Shown here piece by piece: positions 25,277-32,319 of a stretch of DNA of 64,000 nt. The DNA is from JAHELQ01 sp964491915. Lineage in GTDB: Bacteria; Acidobacteriota; Aminicenantia; UBA2199. The DNA lies in NCBI GenBank assembly GCA_964491915.1, contig CAZBHS010000033.1:1-64000 (forward strand), given 5' to 3'. Under the pieces are notes generated by a model that searched no databases, was not told the DNA's origin, and saw nothing but the letters and a program-made list of their open reading frames with translations. A program made the translations under genes and the position numbers. Position 1 is the first letter of the stretch. Each line of letters opens with the position of its first letter.

Positions 25277-26386
25277 TTATCTCCTACCGGTCAAAATAAC
25301 CACGAATCGATCTTTTTGTAACGGTTCTTTTTGGTGTTGTTCCATTAAAGCGATGAGACCGGCGGTAGAGGCCGGCACCACGTTGAGCCCTTCTTTTTGG
25401 CGGATCAAGCGGGCAATCGCCGCCATCTTCTTATCGGAAGCATCCCCTCCCCAACCGGAGGTCTTGCGAATAGCGTCCAGGACATAATCGCCGTCTATGG
25501 AATGCCAATTGACCAACGGCTCGTTGATTTTTGTCTCTCTAATGCGTCCCGCCTCCAGGTCGCTGCACACCGGGAGATGTTTCAAATAGGCCTGGACAAT
25601 GGGATTTTTTCTATAGGATGATCCGGCTACAATGCGGGGTATCCGCGACGTTTTCCCCCGGCGGTACAGGCTGACAAATCCTTTGTAAATTCCAGCCAAT
25701 GTCGTTCCGTTCGAAACAGGAGCCGCTACCGCCAACGGCGCGTCCCCGAGTTCGTCGTAAATCTCGTAAGCGATCTGCCCGTAGCTGGACAATTGCAACG
25801 CCGTGTTGTTGCCGCCGGGATTGGCATCGTAGTACTCTTTCTCCTCGGCGGTTTGGCGGGAAATTTCCACCGAGGTTTCATAATCGCCGGAGGTCCGGAT
25901 AATTTCCGCCCCCATCTCAATCATCTCTCTAATTCTACTCGTATGATAGGTTTCGGGAATATAGATCACACACCGCAATCCCGCCAAATAAGCGGCAAGG
26001 GCGACCGCCACTCCATAATTGCCGCAAGTGGCCACAGTTATGGCGTCGAATCCCCGGCGCACCGCGTCCATAGCCTGCGCGAAGGCGATCCTGTCTTTTT
26101 GGGTACCCGAGGGATTGCTCCCTTCAAATTTCAAATACAATTGCCGCAATCCCATTTCCCGTTCGAGATTCCGCGCCCTCAATAACGATGTGTCGCCAAC
26201 CTCGGAATCCATAATATCCTCATACGCTTCCAGCTTCTCATCGAGGGTGCTGGATTTATCCGCAATAAGGGCGCGCAATGGTTCCATCTCTTCGGATATT
26301 TTAAAGACATCTCCCCTGGCGCCGTCGATCAATTCCAAAATCTTACCCGTCGTCAATTGGCCGTTCATCTCATCCGAATGCGCCAC
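25277..26386 (-). CDS. PLP-dependent lyase/synthase, threonine-synthase-like
   Basis: A 369-residue fold-type II PLP enzyme. The cofactor lysine is Lys97 in SNPSGTQKDRIAFAQ, with TCGNYGVAVALAA (phosphate/substrate Asn loop) and a Gly-rich VSNGTTLAGIYKGF segment. It resembles threonine synthase and cysteate synthase but lacks the first 100 residues typical of bacterial ThrC. Probable substrate is an amino acid or an O-activated derivative; the exact reaction cannot be read. GTG at 26386 follows GAGGTGACGA. First gene of the operon, driven from 26460-26488. Confidence 0.82.
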   Translation of the reverse strand: MAHSDEMNGQLTTGKILELIDGARGDVFKISEEMEPLRALIADKSSTLDEKLEAYEDIMDSEVGDTSLLRARNLEREMGLRQLYLKFEGSNPSGTQKDRIAFAQAMDAVRRGFDAITVATCGNYGVAVALAAYLAGLRCVIYIPETYHTSRIREMIEMGAEIIRTSGDYETSVEISRQTAEEKEYYDANPGGNNTALQLSSYGQIAYEIYDELGDAPLAVAAPVSNGTTLAGIYKGFVSLYRRGKTSRIPRIVAGSSYRKNPIVQAYLKHLPVCSDLEAGRIRETKINEPLVNWHSIDGDYVLDAIRKTSGWGGDASDKKMAAIARLIRQKEGLNVVPASTAGLIALMEQHQKEPLQKDRFVVILTGRR

Positions 26387-26459
26387 TCGTCACCTCGTCA
26401 TCTAAATTTCAAAACGCCCTTCATCATTAAACAACGCCCTATTTAGAAAGGTTCCGGCA

Positions 26460-26488
26460 AATATACACCCAACCTTTTAAAAAGTCAA
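26460..26488 (-). promoter_or_regulatory. Promoter of the PLP/DUF1611/PP-loop/epimerase operon
   Basis: Minus strand TTGACT (26488-26483), a 17-nt spacer and TATATT (26465-26460). Transcription would start near 26453, giving a 5' leader of about 67 nt. It lies immediately after the MscS gene end, so the operon is independent of MscS. Confidence 0.6.
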
Positions 26489-27418
26489 TTAAAATTTATT
26501 TTTTTCTCGATGGGCGGCGATTTTCCCTTCGCTCCTGTTATCATAGAAACGTTGGGTGGGATAGGCGAAGTCGATATTGGGGTGATTGGCGAATTCGGTT
26601 AGCACATCTTCCCATACTTGTTCCTCTGTCCCCCTACGGTTGCGGGCGCCGCAAATGTAGCGAATGGTCAATAAAATACCGCTATCTCTCACGCTTGTAT
26701 ACACCGTCGGCGTCAACCGTGAATAGAAGATCATATATTGGCGGGCAGCCAGCTTAATTTTTTTCTCCGCCTCCCGGGTGAGATGCTCGGTATGCTTAGA
26801 CACGATCTCGAAGAGAATATCCTTCGCTTTCCGCCAATCGCTTTCAAAGGTCAAGAGAACCGGAATCTCATGCCAGATGAATTGAAACCCACGGGTGTAA
26901 TTGGCCTGGTAATCGGTAAAAATCTTTCCGTTGGGTACATGAATAATCCTTCCGGTACTCTGGTCGGCGTCCACCCAATTGCCGATCTCCAATAAGGTGA
27001 ATTGAAAGAGGCGGATATCGATTACATCCCCTTTGACCGCACCGATCTCGATGCGGTCTCCGACAGTGATAGGGCGACGAACGACAATGAACAGCCAGGC
27101 GGCGACGTTTGCCACCAAATCTTTCAAGGCGATGGCGATACCGGCCGACAACAACCCGATATAGGTCCCAATATTTCGAAAGCCCTCGAACCATACCTGC
27201 GCCAACAGCATTAGAACTATAAAGGCGAGGAAATAGGTGAGAACCTTCTTCCATTTGTAGCGGATCTTGACATCTTCGGTTTGCCGCCATAGGATCTTCA
27301 AGAGCGCTAAGCGCACCACCATGAACAATAGGATGACGATGATGGATATCAGGATTTTGAATTGGATGGTAGGCGCAAGTCCGGTCGCTTTTTCGACTAA
27401 GCCCATCAAAGTATTCAC
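26489..27418 (-). CDS. Small-conductance mechanosensitive channel family protein
   Basis: A 309-residue MscS-family channel. Two to three N-terminal helices (IQFKILISIIVILLFMVVRL, and WKKVLTYFLAFIVLMLLAQV) are followed by the pore-lining TM3 (GLLSAGIAIALKDLVANVAAWLFIVV) and the beta domain (VGDRIEIGAVKGDVIDIRL). The C-terminus continues into the alpha/beta cytoplasmic vestibule. The start is GTG. It follows the LapA-like gene by 28 bases and is probably in its operon; the role is turgor relief at the inner membrane. Confidence 0.9.
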   Translation of the reverse strand: MNTLMGLVEKATGLAPTIQFKILISIIVILLFMVVRLALLKILWRQTEDVKIRYKWKKVLTYFLAFIVLMLLAQVWFEGFRNIGTYIGLLSAGIAIALKDLVANVAAWLFIVVRRPITVGDRIEIGAVKGDVIDIRLFQFTLLEIGNWVDADQSTGRIIHVPNGKIFTDYQANYTRGFQFIWHEIPVLLTFESDWRKAKDILFEIVSKHTEHLTREAEKKIKLAARQYMIFYSRLTPTVYTSVRDSGILLTIRYICGARNRRGTEEQVWEDVLTEFANHPNIDFAYPTQRFYDNRSEGKIAAHREKNKF

Positions 27419-27446
27419 GGATTGGTTCCCTTGCTACCGGAAGATT

Positions 27447-27647
27447 TCATCTTGTTTTTTCCCGCTTTAAAAACACGGAGATCCAGCCCACCATGATACC
27501 GGCGCAAAAAGTCAAAAAAATGACCAACGCCCGGCTGATTTTCAAGGTGAAAAACAAGAATCTGAATTCCACAACCTCAATATTCTGGATTGTGAAGATA
27601 ACGATCATACATCCGACAACCATGAGAAAGATCCATTTCCAGCTCAT
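27447..27647 (-). CDS. LapA/DUF1049-family small membrane protein
   Basis: A 66-residue protein with two transmembrane helices: WIFLMVVGCMIVIFTIQN, and ISRALVIFLTFCAGIMVGWI, ending in a basic tail. The FTIQNIEVVEFRFLFF spacer is the typical 'QN...V...F' LapA/DUF1049 pattern. It sits just upstream of mscS on the same strand. Confidence 0.82.
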   Translation of the reverse strand: MSWKWIFLMVVGCMIVIFTIQNIEVVEFRFLFFTLKISRALVIFLTFCAGIMVGWISVFLKREKTR

Positions 27648-27662
27648 ATGTGCCCTCTTTAG

Positions 27663-27690
27663 ATTATATCACCTTTCAGCCTTCATTCAA
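27663..27690 (-). promoter_or_regulatory. lapA-mscS promoter
   Basis: Minus strand TTGAAT (27690-27685), a 16-nt spacer and TATAAT (27668-27663), 16 bases before the LapA ATG. Confidence 0.55.
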
Positions 27691-27726
27691 AATATATTGT
27701 CACTCTTTTTTAGTGCTAGGATCATA

Positions 27727-27755
27727 TTGACTTTAGTTGCTATCCGATTTATAAG
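27727..27755 (+). promoter_or_regulatory. Promoter of the UPF0316 gene
   Basis: TTGACT (27727-27732), a 17-nt spacer and TATAAG (27750-27755), 37 bases upstream of the ATG; divergent from the lapA promoter. Confidence 0.55.
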
Positions 27756-27791
27756 TGATAACTGAGATTATTTTCTTAATGAGGTAAAAAA

Positions 27792-28367
27792 ATGGGATTT
27801 GATTGGTTTTCATGGATAGTTGTACCACTTCTTATTTTCCTGGCCCGAATCGCAGATGTGACCCTCGGCACATTGCGCTTTATTTACCTGAGCAAAGGAT
27901 ATCGCAAGGCCGCCTCATTATTGGGTTTTTTCGAGGTGTTGATCTGGATCATCGCTATCCGTGAAGTGATGATCAATCTCAGGAATTTCCTCTGTATTTT
28001 CGCCTATGCCGGCGGCTTTGCCATGGGGAATTACGTGGGCATATGGTTGGAAGAAAAATTGAGCATCGGCATGGCCTTGATGCGCATTGTCTTCTCGAGA
28101 GACAGTTCTGAATTCACCGGATATATGAAAGAAAATGGTTACGGTTACACAATCGTTGAAGGAAAAGGAACCAGAGAACGAGTCAAGATGCTTTTTTCGG
28201 TGGTCAAACGAAAAAATCTCAAAACGATTCTCTGCCATTTGCATAGCACCAATCCCAACTCATTCTGCACCGTGGAAAACATCAAGTCGGTTCACGAAGG
28301 AATCTTTCCCTTCGCCAACAAAACCCCTCACCGCCTGCTCTTTCGCAAGCACCGCAAATCGAAATAA
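27792..28367 (+). CDS. UPF0316/DUF2179 membrane protein
   Basis: A 191-residue protein with three N-terminal transmembrane helices (WIVVPLLIFLARIADVTLG, SLLGFFEVLIWIIAIREV, FLCIFAYAGGFAMGNYVGI) and a C-terminal soluble DUF2179 domain (YGYTIVEGKGTRERVKMLFSVVKR). The ARIADVTLGTLRFIYLSKG and GNYVG(I)W(L)EEKLSIG motifs are standard for UPF0316. Its function is not established; DUF2179 domains are thought to sense or bind small ligands. GAGG precedes the ATG. It converges with corA 12 bases away. Confidence 0.87.
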   Translation: MGFDWFSWIVVPLLIFLARIADVTLGTLRFIYLSKGYRKAASLLGFFEVLIWIIAIREVMINLRNFLCIFAYAGGFAMGNYVGIWLEEKLSIGMALMRIVFSRDSSEFTGYMKENGYGYTIVEGKGTRERVKMLFSVVKRKNLKTILCHLHSTNPNSFCTVENIKSVHEGIFPFANKTPHRLLFRKHRKSK

Positions 28368-28379
28368 ATTCCGGTTTCA

Positions 28380-29462
28380 TTACAACCATTTCTTCCGTCT
28401 AAAATACGCCACCATGAATCCGCCTACCAAGAGCATCGCCAGCCATACGATTATGTATCCGAAACGGGCGTTGAGCTCCGGCATGTTAAACGGGGATACC
28501 TCGGGATTGAAATTCATGCCGTAGATGCCGGCGATAAATGTCAAGGGGATGAAAATAGTGGCAATGATAGTGAGCACCTTCATCACCTCGTTCATCTTGT
28601 TGCTGACGCTGGAAAGATAAAGATCCTGCAGTCCGGCCACCAGGTCCCGCAACGACTCGGAGGTTTCAATCACCATAATGGTGTGATCATAGACATCCCG
28701 CAAAAAGAGCGAGGTTTCATCCCTGATAAACGGCGACTCCCCATGGGCAAGAACCCTGGTTACCTCCCTTAAAGGGGAGATCGATTTCCTGAGAAATATC
28801 ATCTCCTGCTTCAACGAATGGACGGCGTTCAATGTAAGGGGCTCGGGATGACTCAACAAATCCGCTTCCAGTCCCTCTATCCTTTCTCCCACCGATTCCA
28901 GAACGAAGAAATAATGATCCACCACCGCGTCCAAAAGCGCGTAGAAGAGATAATCGGCCCCCATCCTGCGCACCCGTCCCCGGCCGTGTCGCAACCGCTC
29001 TCTCACCGGATCGAACACATCGCCTTCCCATTCTTGAAAAGAGATGACATAACGATGCCCAAGAATAAAACTCACCTGCTCCGCCTTTACCTCCGACGAA
29101 GCCTCGTCGAACCGGAGCATTTTCAGCACCACGAACAAATGGTCGTCAAAATCCTCCATCTTCGGCCGCTGGTTGGTGTTGACGATATCCTCCAGGGCCA
29201 GGGAGTGAATTCCGAACGCCGTTCCCACCGTCTGGACGAGCTGAATGTCGTGTACCCCGTTGATATTGATCCAATGTACATCATCCCCTTCGAAGGCAGA
29301 CACTGACTGCGCGTCGATATCATCCAGCATCGTCTCCTGGATTGCGTTCCGGTTATATTTGACGAATTCCATCTGCACCCGGTGATCCCGCGCCTCTCCC
29401 ACATGAACAAGCGTACCGGGAGTTTGAGCCACTTTTTTGGAAAATCTATGCACAAATTTCAT
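28380..29462 (-). CDS. corA: Magnesium/cobalt transporter
   Basis: A 360-residue CorA. A cytoplasmic alpha/beta domain (WININGVHDIQLV, FGIHSLALEDIVNTNQRPK) is followed by a long helix and two C-terminal transmembrane helices joined by the signature YGMNF loop (IFIPLTFIAGIYGMNFNPE). The protein ends in basic YFRRKKWL. It forms a pentameric channel for Mg2+ uptake. GAGGAGG lies before the ATG. Confidence 0.95.
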   Translation of the reverse strand: MKFVHRFSKKVAQTPGTLVHVGEARDHRVQMEFVKYNRNAIQETMLDDIDAQSVSAFEGDDVHWININGVHDIQLVQTVGTAFGIHSLALEDIVNTNQRPKMEDFDDHLFVVLKMLRFDEASSEVKAEQVSFILGHRYVISFQEWEGDVFDPVRERLRHGRGRVRRMGADYLFYALLDAVVDHYFFVLESVGERIEGLEADLLSHPEPLTLNAVHSLKQEMIFLRKSISPLREVTRVLAHGESPFIRDETSLFLRDVYDHTIMVIETSESLRDLVAGLQDLYLSSVSNKMNEVMKVLTIIATIFIPLTFIAGIYGMNFNPEVSPFNMPELNARFGYIIVWLAMLLVGGFMVAYFRRKKWL

Positions 29463-29488
29463 ATTCCCGATCCTCCTCTCTTAAAGCG

Positions 29489-29518
29489 ACTATACCACAA
29501 CTTCAATCGCACCGTCAA
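29489..29518 (-). promoter_or_regulatory. corA promoter
   Basis: Minus strand TTGACG (29518-29513), an 18-nt spacer and TATAGT (29494-29489), 27 bases before the corA ATG. Confidence 0.5.
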
Positions 29519-29562
29519 TGCCGTTATGTCCCCAAAAAAAATCCGGCAAAAAGATTTTTTTA

Positions 29563-29591
29563 TTGCAAATAATCCTATATTTCGTTATTAT
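29563..29591 (+). promoter_or_regulatory. ftsEX promoter
   Basis: TTGCAA (29563-29568), a 17-nt spacer and TATTAT (29586-29591); the ftsE GTG follows 39 bases later. Confidence 0.5.
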
Positions 29592-29630
29592 ATAGTTTAA
29601 CGTTTCATCAAAAAACAGGGTGGAAAAAAC

Positions 29631-30308
29631 GTGATCGAATTTTACCACGTATCAAAGCAGTATGTGAAGAACGATTATGCGTTACAGGACGTCAATCTCT
29701 CGATTCAAAAAGGGGAATTGATCTTTTTGACCGGCGCGTCGGGGGCGGGCAAGACAACACTTTTGAAACTGATGTTCAAAGAGCAGGATCCCAGCAAAGG
29801 GCAGATTCTCATCGATTCCCAGAACATCAACCTCATCCCCCCCAAGAACCTGTACAAACTTCGCCGCAGTATCGGTATCGTGTTCCAGGACTTCAAGTTG
29901 TTGGAGAACCGAACCGTTTTCGAAAACGTCGCCATCCCCCTGATGGTGCGGGGGGAACGCAAATCCATGATCGACCGCAAGGTGAACAACGCCCTTACGT
30001 TGGTGGGTCTCAAACACCGGAAAAACTATGTGCCATTGCACATTTCCGGAGGAGAACAACAACGGGTGGCCATTGCCCGGGCCATTGTGGGGAATCCGAA
30101 AATCATCGTGGCGGACGAGCCCACCGGTAACCTGGATACCGACCTGTCGGTGGAGATCATCAAGATATTCGAGCGCATCAACGCCAATGGAGTTACCATC
30201 ATCATCGCCACCCACGACAAAACCCTTCTCAAGATGTTCGGCAAGCGGGTCCTCAGATTGGATAAAGGCCGGCTTGCCACCGACTGGTCCGGGGAGGCGA
30301 CACCATGA
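29631..30308 (+). CDS. ftsE: Cell-division ABC transporter ATPase FtsE
   Basis: A 225-residue ABC ATPase. Walker A is TGASGAGKTT, the Q loop VFQDFKLL, the ABC signature HISGGEQQRVAIARAI, and Walker B IIVADEPTGNLD followed by ATHD. It opens MIEFYHVSKQY as FtsE proteins do, and is paired with ftsX by an ATGA overlap. FtsEX at the septum regulates periplasmic peptidoglycan hydrolases. Initiation is at GTG with GGTGG upstream. Confidence 0.96.
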   Translation: MIEFYHVSKQYVKNDYALQDVNLSIQKGELIFLTGASGAGKTTLLKLMFKEQDPSKGQILIDSQNINLIPPKNLYKLRRSIGIVFQDFKLLENRTVFENVAIPLMVRGERKSMIDRKVNNALTLVGLKHRKNYVPLHISGGEQQRVAIARAIVGNPKIIVADEPTGNLDTDLSVEIIKIFERINANGVTIIIATHDKTLLKMFGKRVLRLDKGRLATDWSGEATP

Positions 30309-31198
30309 ATCTGGTGAAACGTTCGTTGGGAAACGCCATCATCAATATTCTGCGCAATAAGGTCATCAATTTTTTGTGCCTCGGTATCATCGCCTTCACC
30401 TTGCTGATTTTCGGGATTTTCAATTATATATCCTTCAGTCTGGAATCATTCAGCGATCAATTCACCAAAGGGATCGAAGCGATTTTTTATTTCAAAGACG
30501 ATGTGGAGCAGAAAAAAATCGACGCCCTCATCGACCGGATTCGCGATAGCCTGTTGGTGGATCAAGTGACCTTTATTTCCAAAAACCAGGCAGAGGTCGA
30601 GTTCTCGCGGTTATTCCCGGATTTGAAGTACGTGCTCACAGAATTCGACAATCCTCCGTTTCCGGCGTCCATGGAGGTGAAGTTCAAAATCCAGGACAAG
30701 ATCGACACCAAAATCAACGCCTTTATCGAAGATATCGAACAACTAAAAATAGTGGAGAGCACGCAGGTCAACCTCGACTGGGCCAAAAAAATTCTGGCTT
30801 ACAAACAATTTCTCGAATTCATCGGATTATTCCTCAGCTCCATCCTCATCTTCATCTCGGTCTTCATCATCTACAATGTCATCAAGCTGAATATATTTTA
30901 CCGCAAAGAGGAGATCAACATTCTCAAATTGGTGGGGGCCACCGATTGGTACATCCGCTTTCCCTTTGTGATCGAAGGAGCGCTGCTGGGATTTTTCGGC
31001 AGTATGATGGCCAATGTCTTACTCTATTCCGCCCTAAAACTACTCCCCTCTTTTTCGATTTTCAAGATCGATTTCATCAAGGAGATGTTCAATTTCACGG
31101 TCATCCCCCTCGACATTTTCATCCAAATCGTCATCCTCGGCACCGCCATCGGCCTCTTCTCGGCCCTCTTCTCCATAAAAAAATACCTGAAGAACTAA
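30305..31198 (+). CDS. ftsX: Cell-division permease-like protein FtsX
   Basis: A 297-residue FtsX. Helix 1 (VINFLCLGIIAFTLLIFGIF) is followed by an extracytoplasmic domain of about 130 residues (SDQFTKGIEAIFYFKDDVEQ) that would contact hydrolase partners, then three C-terminal helices in FtsX-type permease arrangement (FIGLFLSSILIFISVFIIYN, LLGFFGSMMANVLLYSAL, FIQIVILGTAIGLFSALF). ILKLVGATDWYIRFPF is the conserved cytoplasmic loop. It overlaps ftsE by 4 nt. Confidence 0.95.
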   Translation: MNLVKRSLGNAIINILRNKVINFLCLGIIAFTLLIFGIFNYISFSLESFSDQFTKGIEAIFYFKDDVEQKKIDALIDRIRDSLLVDQVTFISKNQAEVEFSRLFPDLKYVLTEFDNPPFPASMEVKFKIQDKIDTKINAFIEDIEQLKIVESTQVNLDWAKKILAYKQFLEFIGLFLSSILIFISVFIIYNVIKLNIFYRKEEINILKLVGATDWYIRFPFVIEGALLGFFGSMMANVLLYSALKLLPSFSIFKIDFIKEMFNFTVIPLDIFIQIVILGTAIGLFSALFSIKKYLKN

Positions 31199-31226
31199 CT
31201 CCCCCCTCTTAAAAAAAAGGGCAGGC

Positions 31227-31380
31227 GGCAATCATCCAGGTTAGTATATATAAACAAATCCGCAAAGTTTATAAATTAAACCAAAAGCTAAAATTGGTAC
31301 CAAGCAACAAGTAAACCAGGACAGCGTTTTCAAACCGGGTGGCGGGAGGGGAAGCTGGCAATCATAATGCTAGTATATAT
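31227..31380 (+). repeat. Two direct copies of a GGCAATCAT...TAGTATATAT element
   Basis: Copy 1 at 31227-31251 and copy 2 at 31357-31380 share GGCAATCAT and TAGTATATAT, with 5-6 variable bases between the two blocks. They lie 130 bases apart between ftsX and a tiny membrane-peptide ORF. They may be protein-binding or promoter elements; nothing else in the spacer is recognised. Confidence 0.35.
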
Positions 31381-31407
31381 TGGCGGGAATGGATGGGAGA
31401 AAAGATT

Positions 31408-31485
31408 ATGAAGCTACAAAATTTGATTTTATGGATAATATTGATGATACTCATCATTATTATGGGGCTACCGAGCGGGTCCTAA
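31408..31485 (+). CDS. Candidate 25-residue single-span membrane peptide
   Basis: MKLQNLILWIILMILIIIM followed by GLPSGS: a basic start, an 18-residue unbroken hydrophobic helix and a short polar tail, preceded by GGGAGAAAAG at good spacing. The shape matches known bacterial one-span small proteins (for example KdpF- or CydX-like subunits), though no relative is recognised. It is convergent with the D-Ala-D-Ala dipeptidase gene, with no partner gene on the same strand except ftsX upstream. Confidence 0.45.
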   Translation: MKLQNLILWIILMILIIIMGLPSGS

Positions 31486-31492
31486 AGCCGGC

Positions 31493-32212
31493 CTATTTCA
31501 CCGGGAAATCGAATTGACGCTCCGGGTAGGGTTCGTTTTTCAAGGTGAAATGCCACCATTTGGCGGGGTCCGGTTGAAAGCCGTTCTTCTCCATCACGGT
31601 CTTCAGAAGTAAGCGGTGTACCAATTGCTCCGATTTCAGTTGCAGGTTGGAGGACCCTGATTGTTCGCTCAACAATCCATATGGCGTCCCCATATCCAGA
31701 TCTTCGGTCCGCAGAATCCCATCCCGGTTCCGCATATGAAAAATAAGCCCAACATCCACCGAGCTACCGCGGCTGTGCCCCGAATTGGAAGGCAAAAACC
31801 CCTGGTCCAACAATTGTTTTTTGGTGGAGGCCGGGTAGAAGAACATTTTCATCCGGGTATCCCCTTCGTCCGCCGCCCACTTCACAAGCTGATTGGTAGC
31901 CCGCTGTGGCCGGTAAGCCTCAAACACTCTAAGTCCCACCGCGTATTGCCGCAATTCCGCCTCCACCTTACGTAGCGCCAGGGCCGCCTCTTTGGTGAGA
32001 ATGGCCTTCGGAGTGTCGAATCCCTCCAGAGGTTCTCCAATCAGATTAATAGTTGAGGCGTTGCGGATATCCAGCGCGATGCCGGGAATCACTTTGTCCA
32101 GATACACAAATCCATCAGGCAAACCGCCGGCACCCTGCTGTGCCGCCAATAAAGGCGAACCTGCCGGCACCATCATCAATGCCACCGTACATACCACTAT
32201 TTTTAGTCTCAT
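31493..32212 (-). CDS. D-alanyl-D-alanine dipeptidase (VanX/DdpX family, M15D)
   Basis: About 239 residues with a signal peptide (MRLKIVVCTVALMMVPAGSPLLAAQQ), so periplasmic. Zinc and catalytic motifs of the VanX family are present: SGHSRGSSVDVGLIF (first His and Asp ligands) and KWWHFTL (third His), with Arg in FEAYRPQRATN stabilising the transition state. It hydrolyses D-Ala-D-Ala, for peptidoglycan turnover or nutrient use. The ATG at 32212 is chosen because the upstream 18 codons do not look like a signal peptide start. No vanHA or vanRS genes are adjacent, so glycopeptide resistance is not implied. Confidence 0.9.
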   Translation of the reverse strand: MRLKIVVCTVALMMVPAGSPLLAAQQGAGGLPDGFVYLDKVIPGIALDIRNASTINLIGEPLEGFDTPKAILTKEAALALRKVEAELRQYAVGLRVFEAYRPQRATNQLVKWAADEGDTRMKMFFYPASTKKQLLDQGFLPSNSGHSRGSSVDVGLIFHMRNRDGILRTEDLDMGTPYGLLSEQSGSSNLQLKSEQLVHRLLLKTVMEKNGFQPDPAKWWHFTLKNEPYPERQFDFPVK

Positions 32213-32279
32213 TCTGCCCTCGAAATTTAATAGAATTTTAAAGCTAAACGTTACCATAAGAGACAATTTTTTTCAAATA

Positions 32280-32305
32280 CAGGGCGCGCTCGAAAGCGCG
32301 CCCTG
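32280..32305 (-). terminator. Terminator hairpin of the subtilisin gene
   Basis: CAGGGCGCGCT (32280-32290) pairs perfectly with AGCGCGCCCTG (32295-32305) across CGAA, a stable tetraloop. It lies 15 bases past the stop of the minus-strand gene and is followed only by a weak T-rich stretch. Confidence 0.6.
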
Positions 32306-32319
32306 CGTGTTATATTACT

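Noticed and set aside
31493..32212. Vancomycin-resistance cluster member
   Set aside because: The VanX-type dipeptidase stands alone without vanH, vanA or vanRS; periplasmic D-Ala-D-Ala turnover is more likely.
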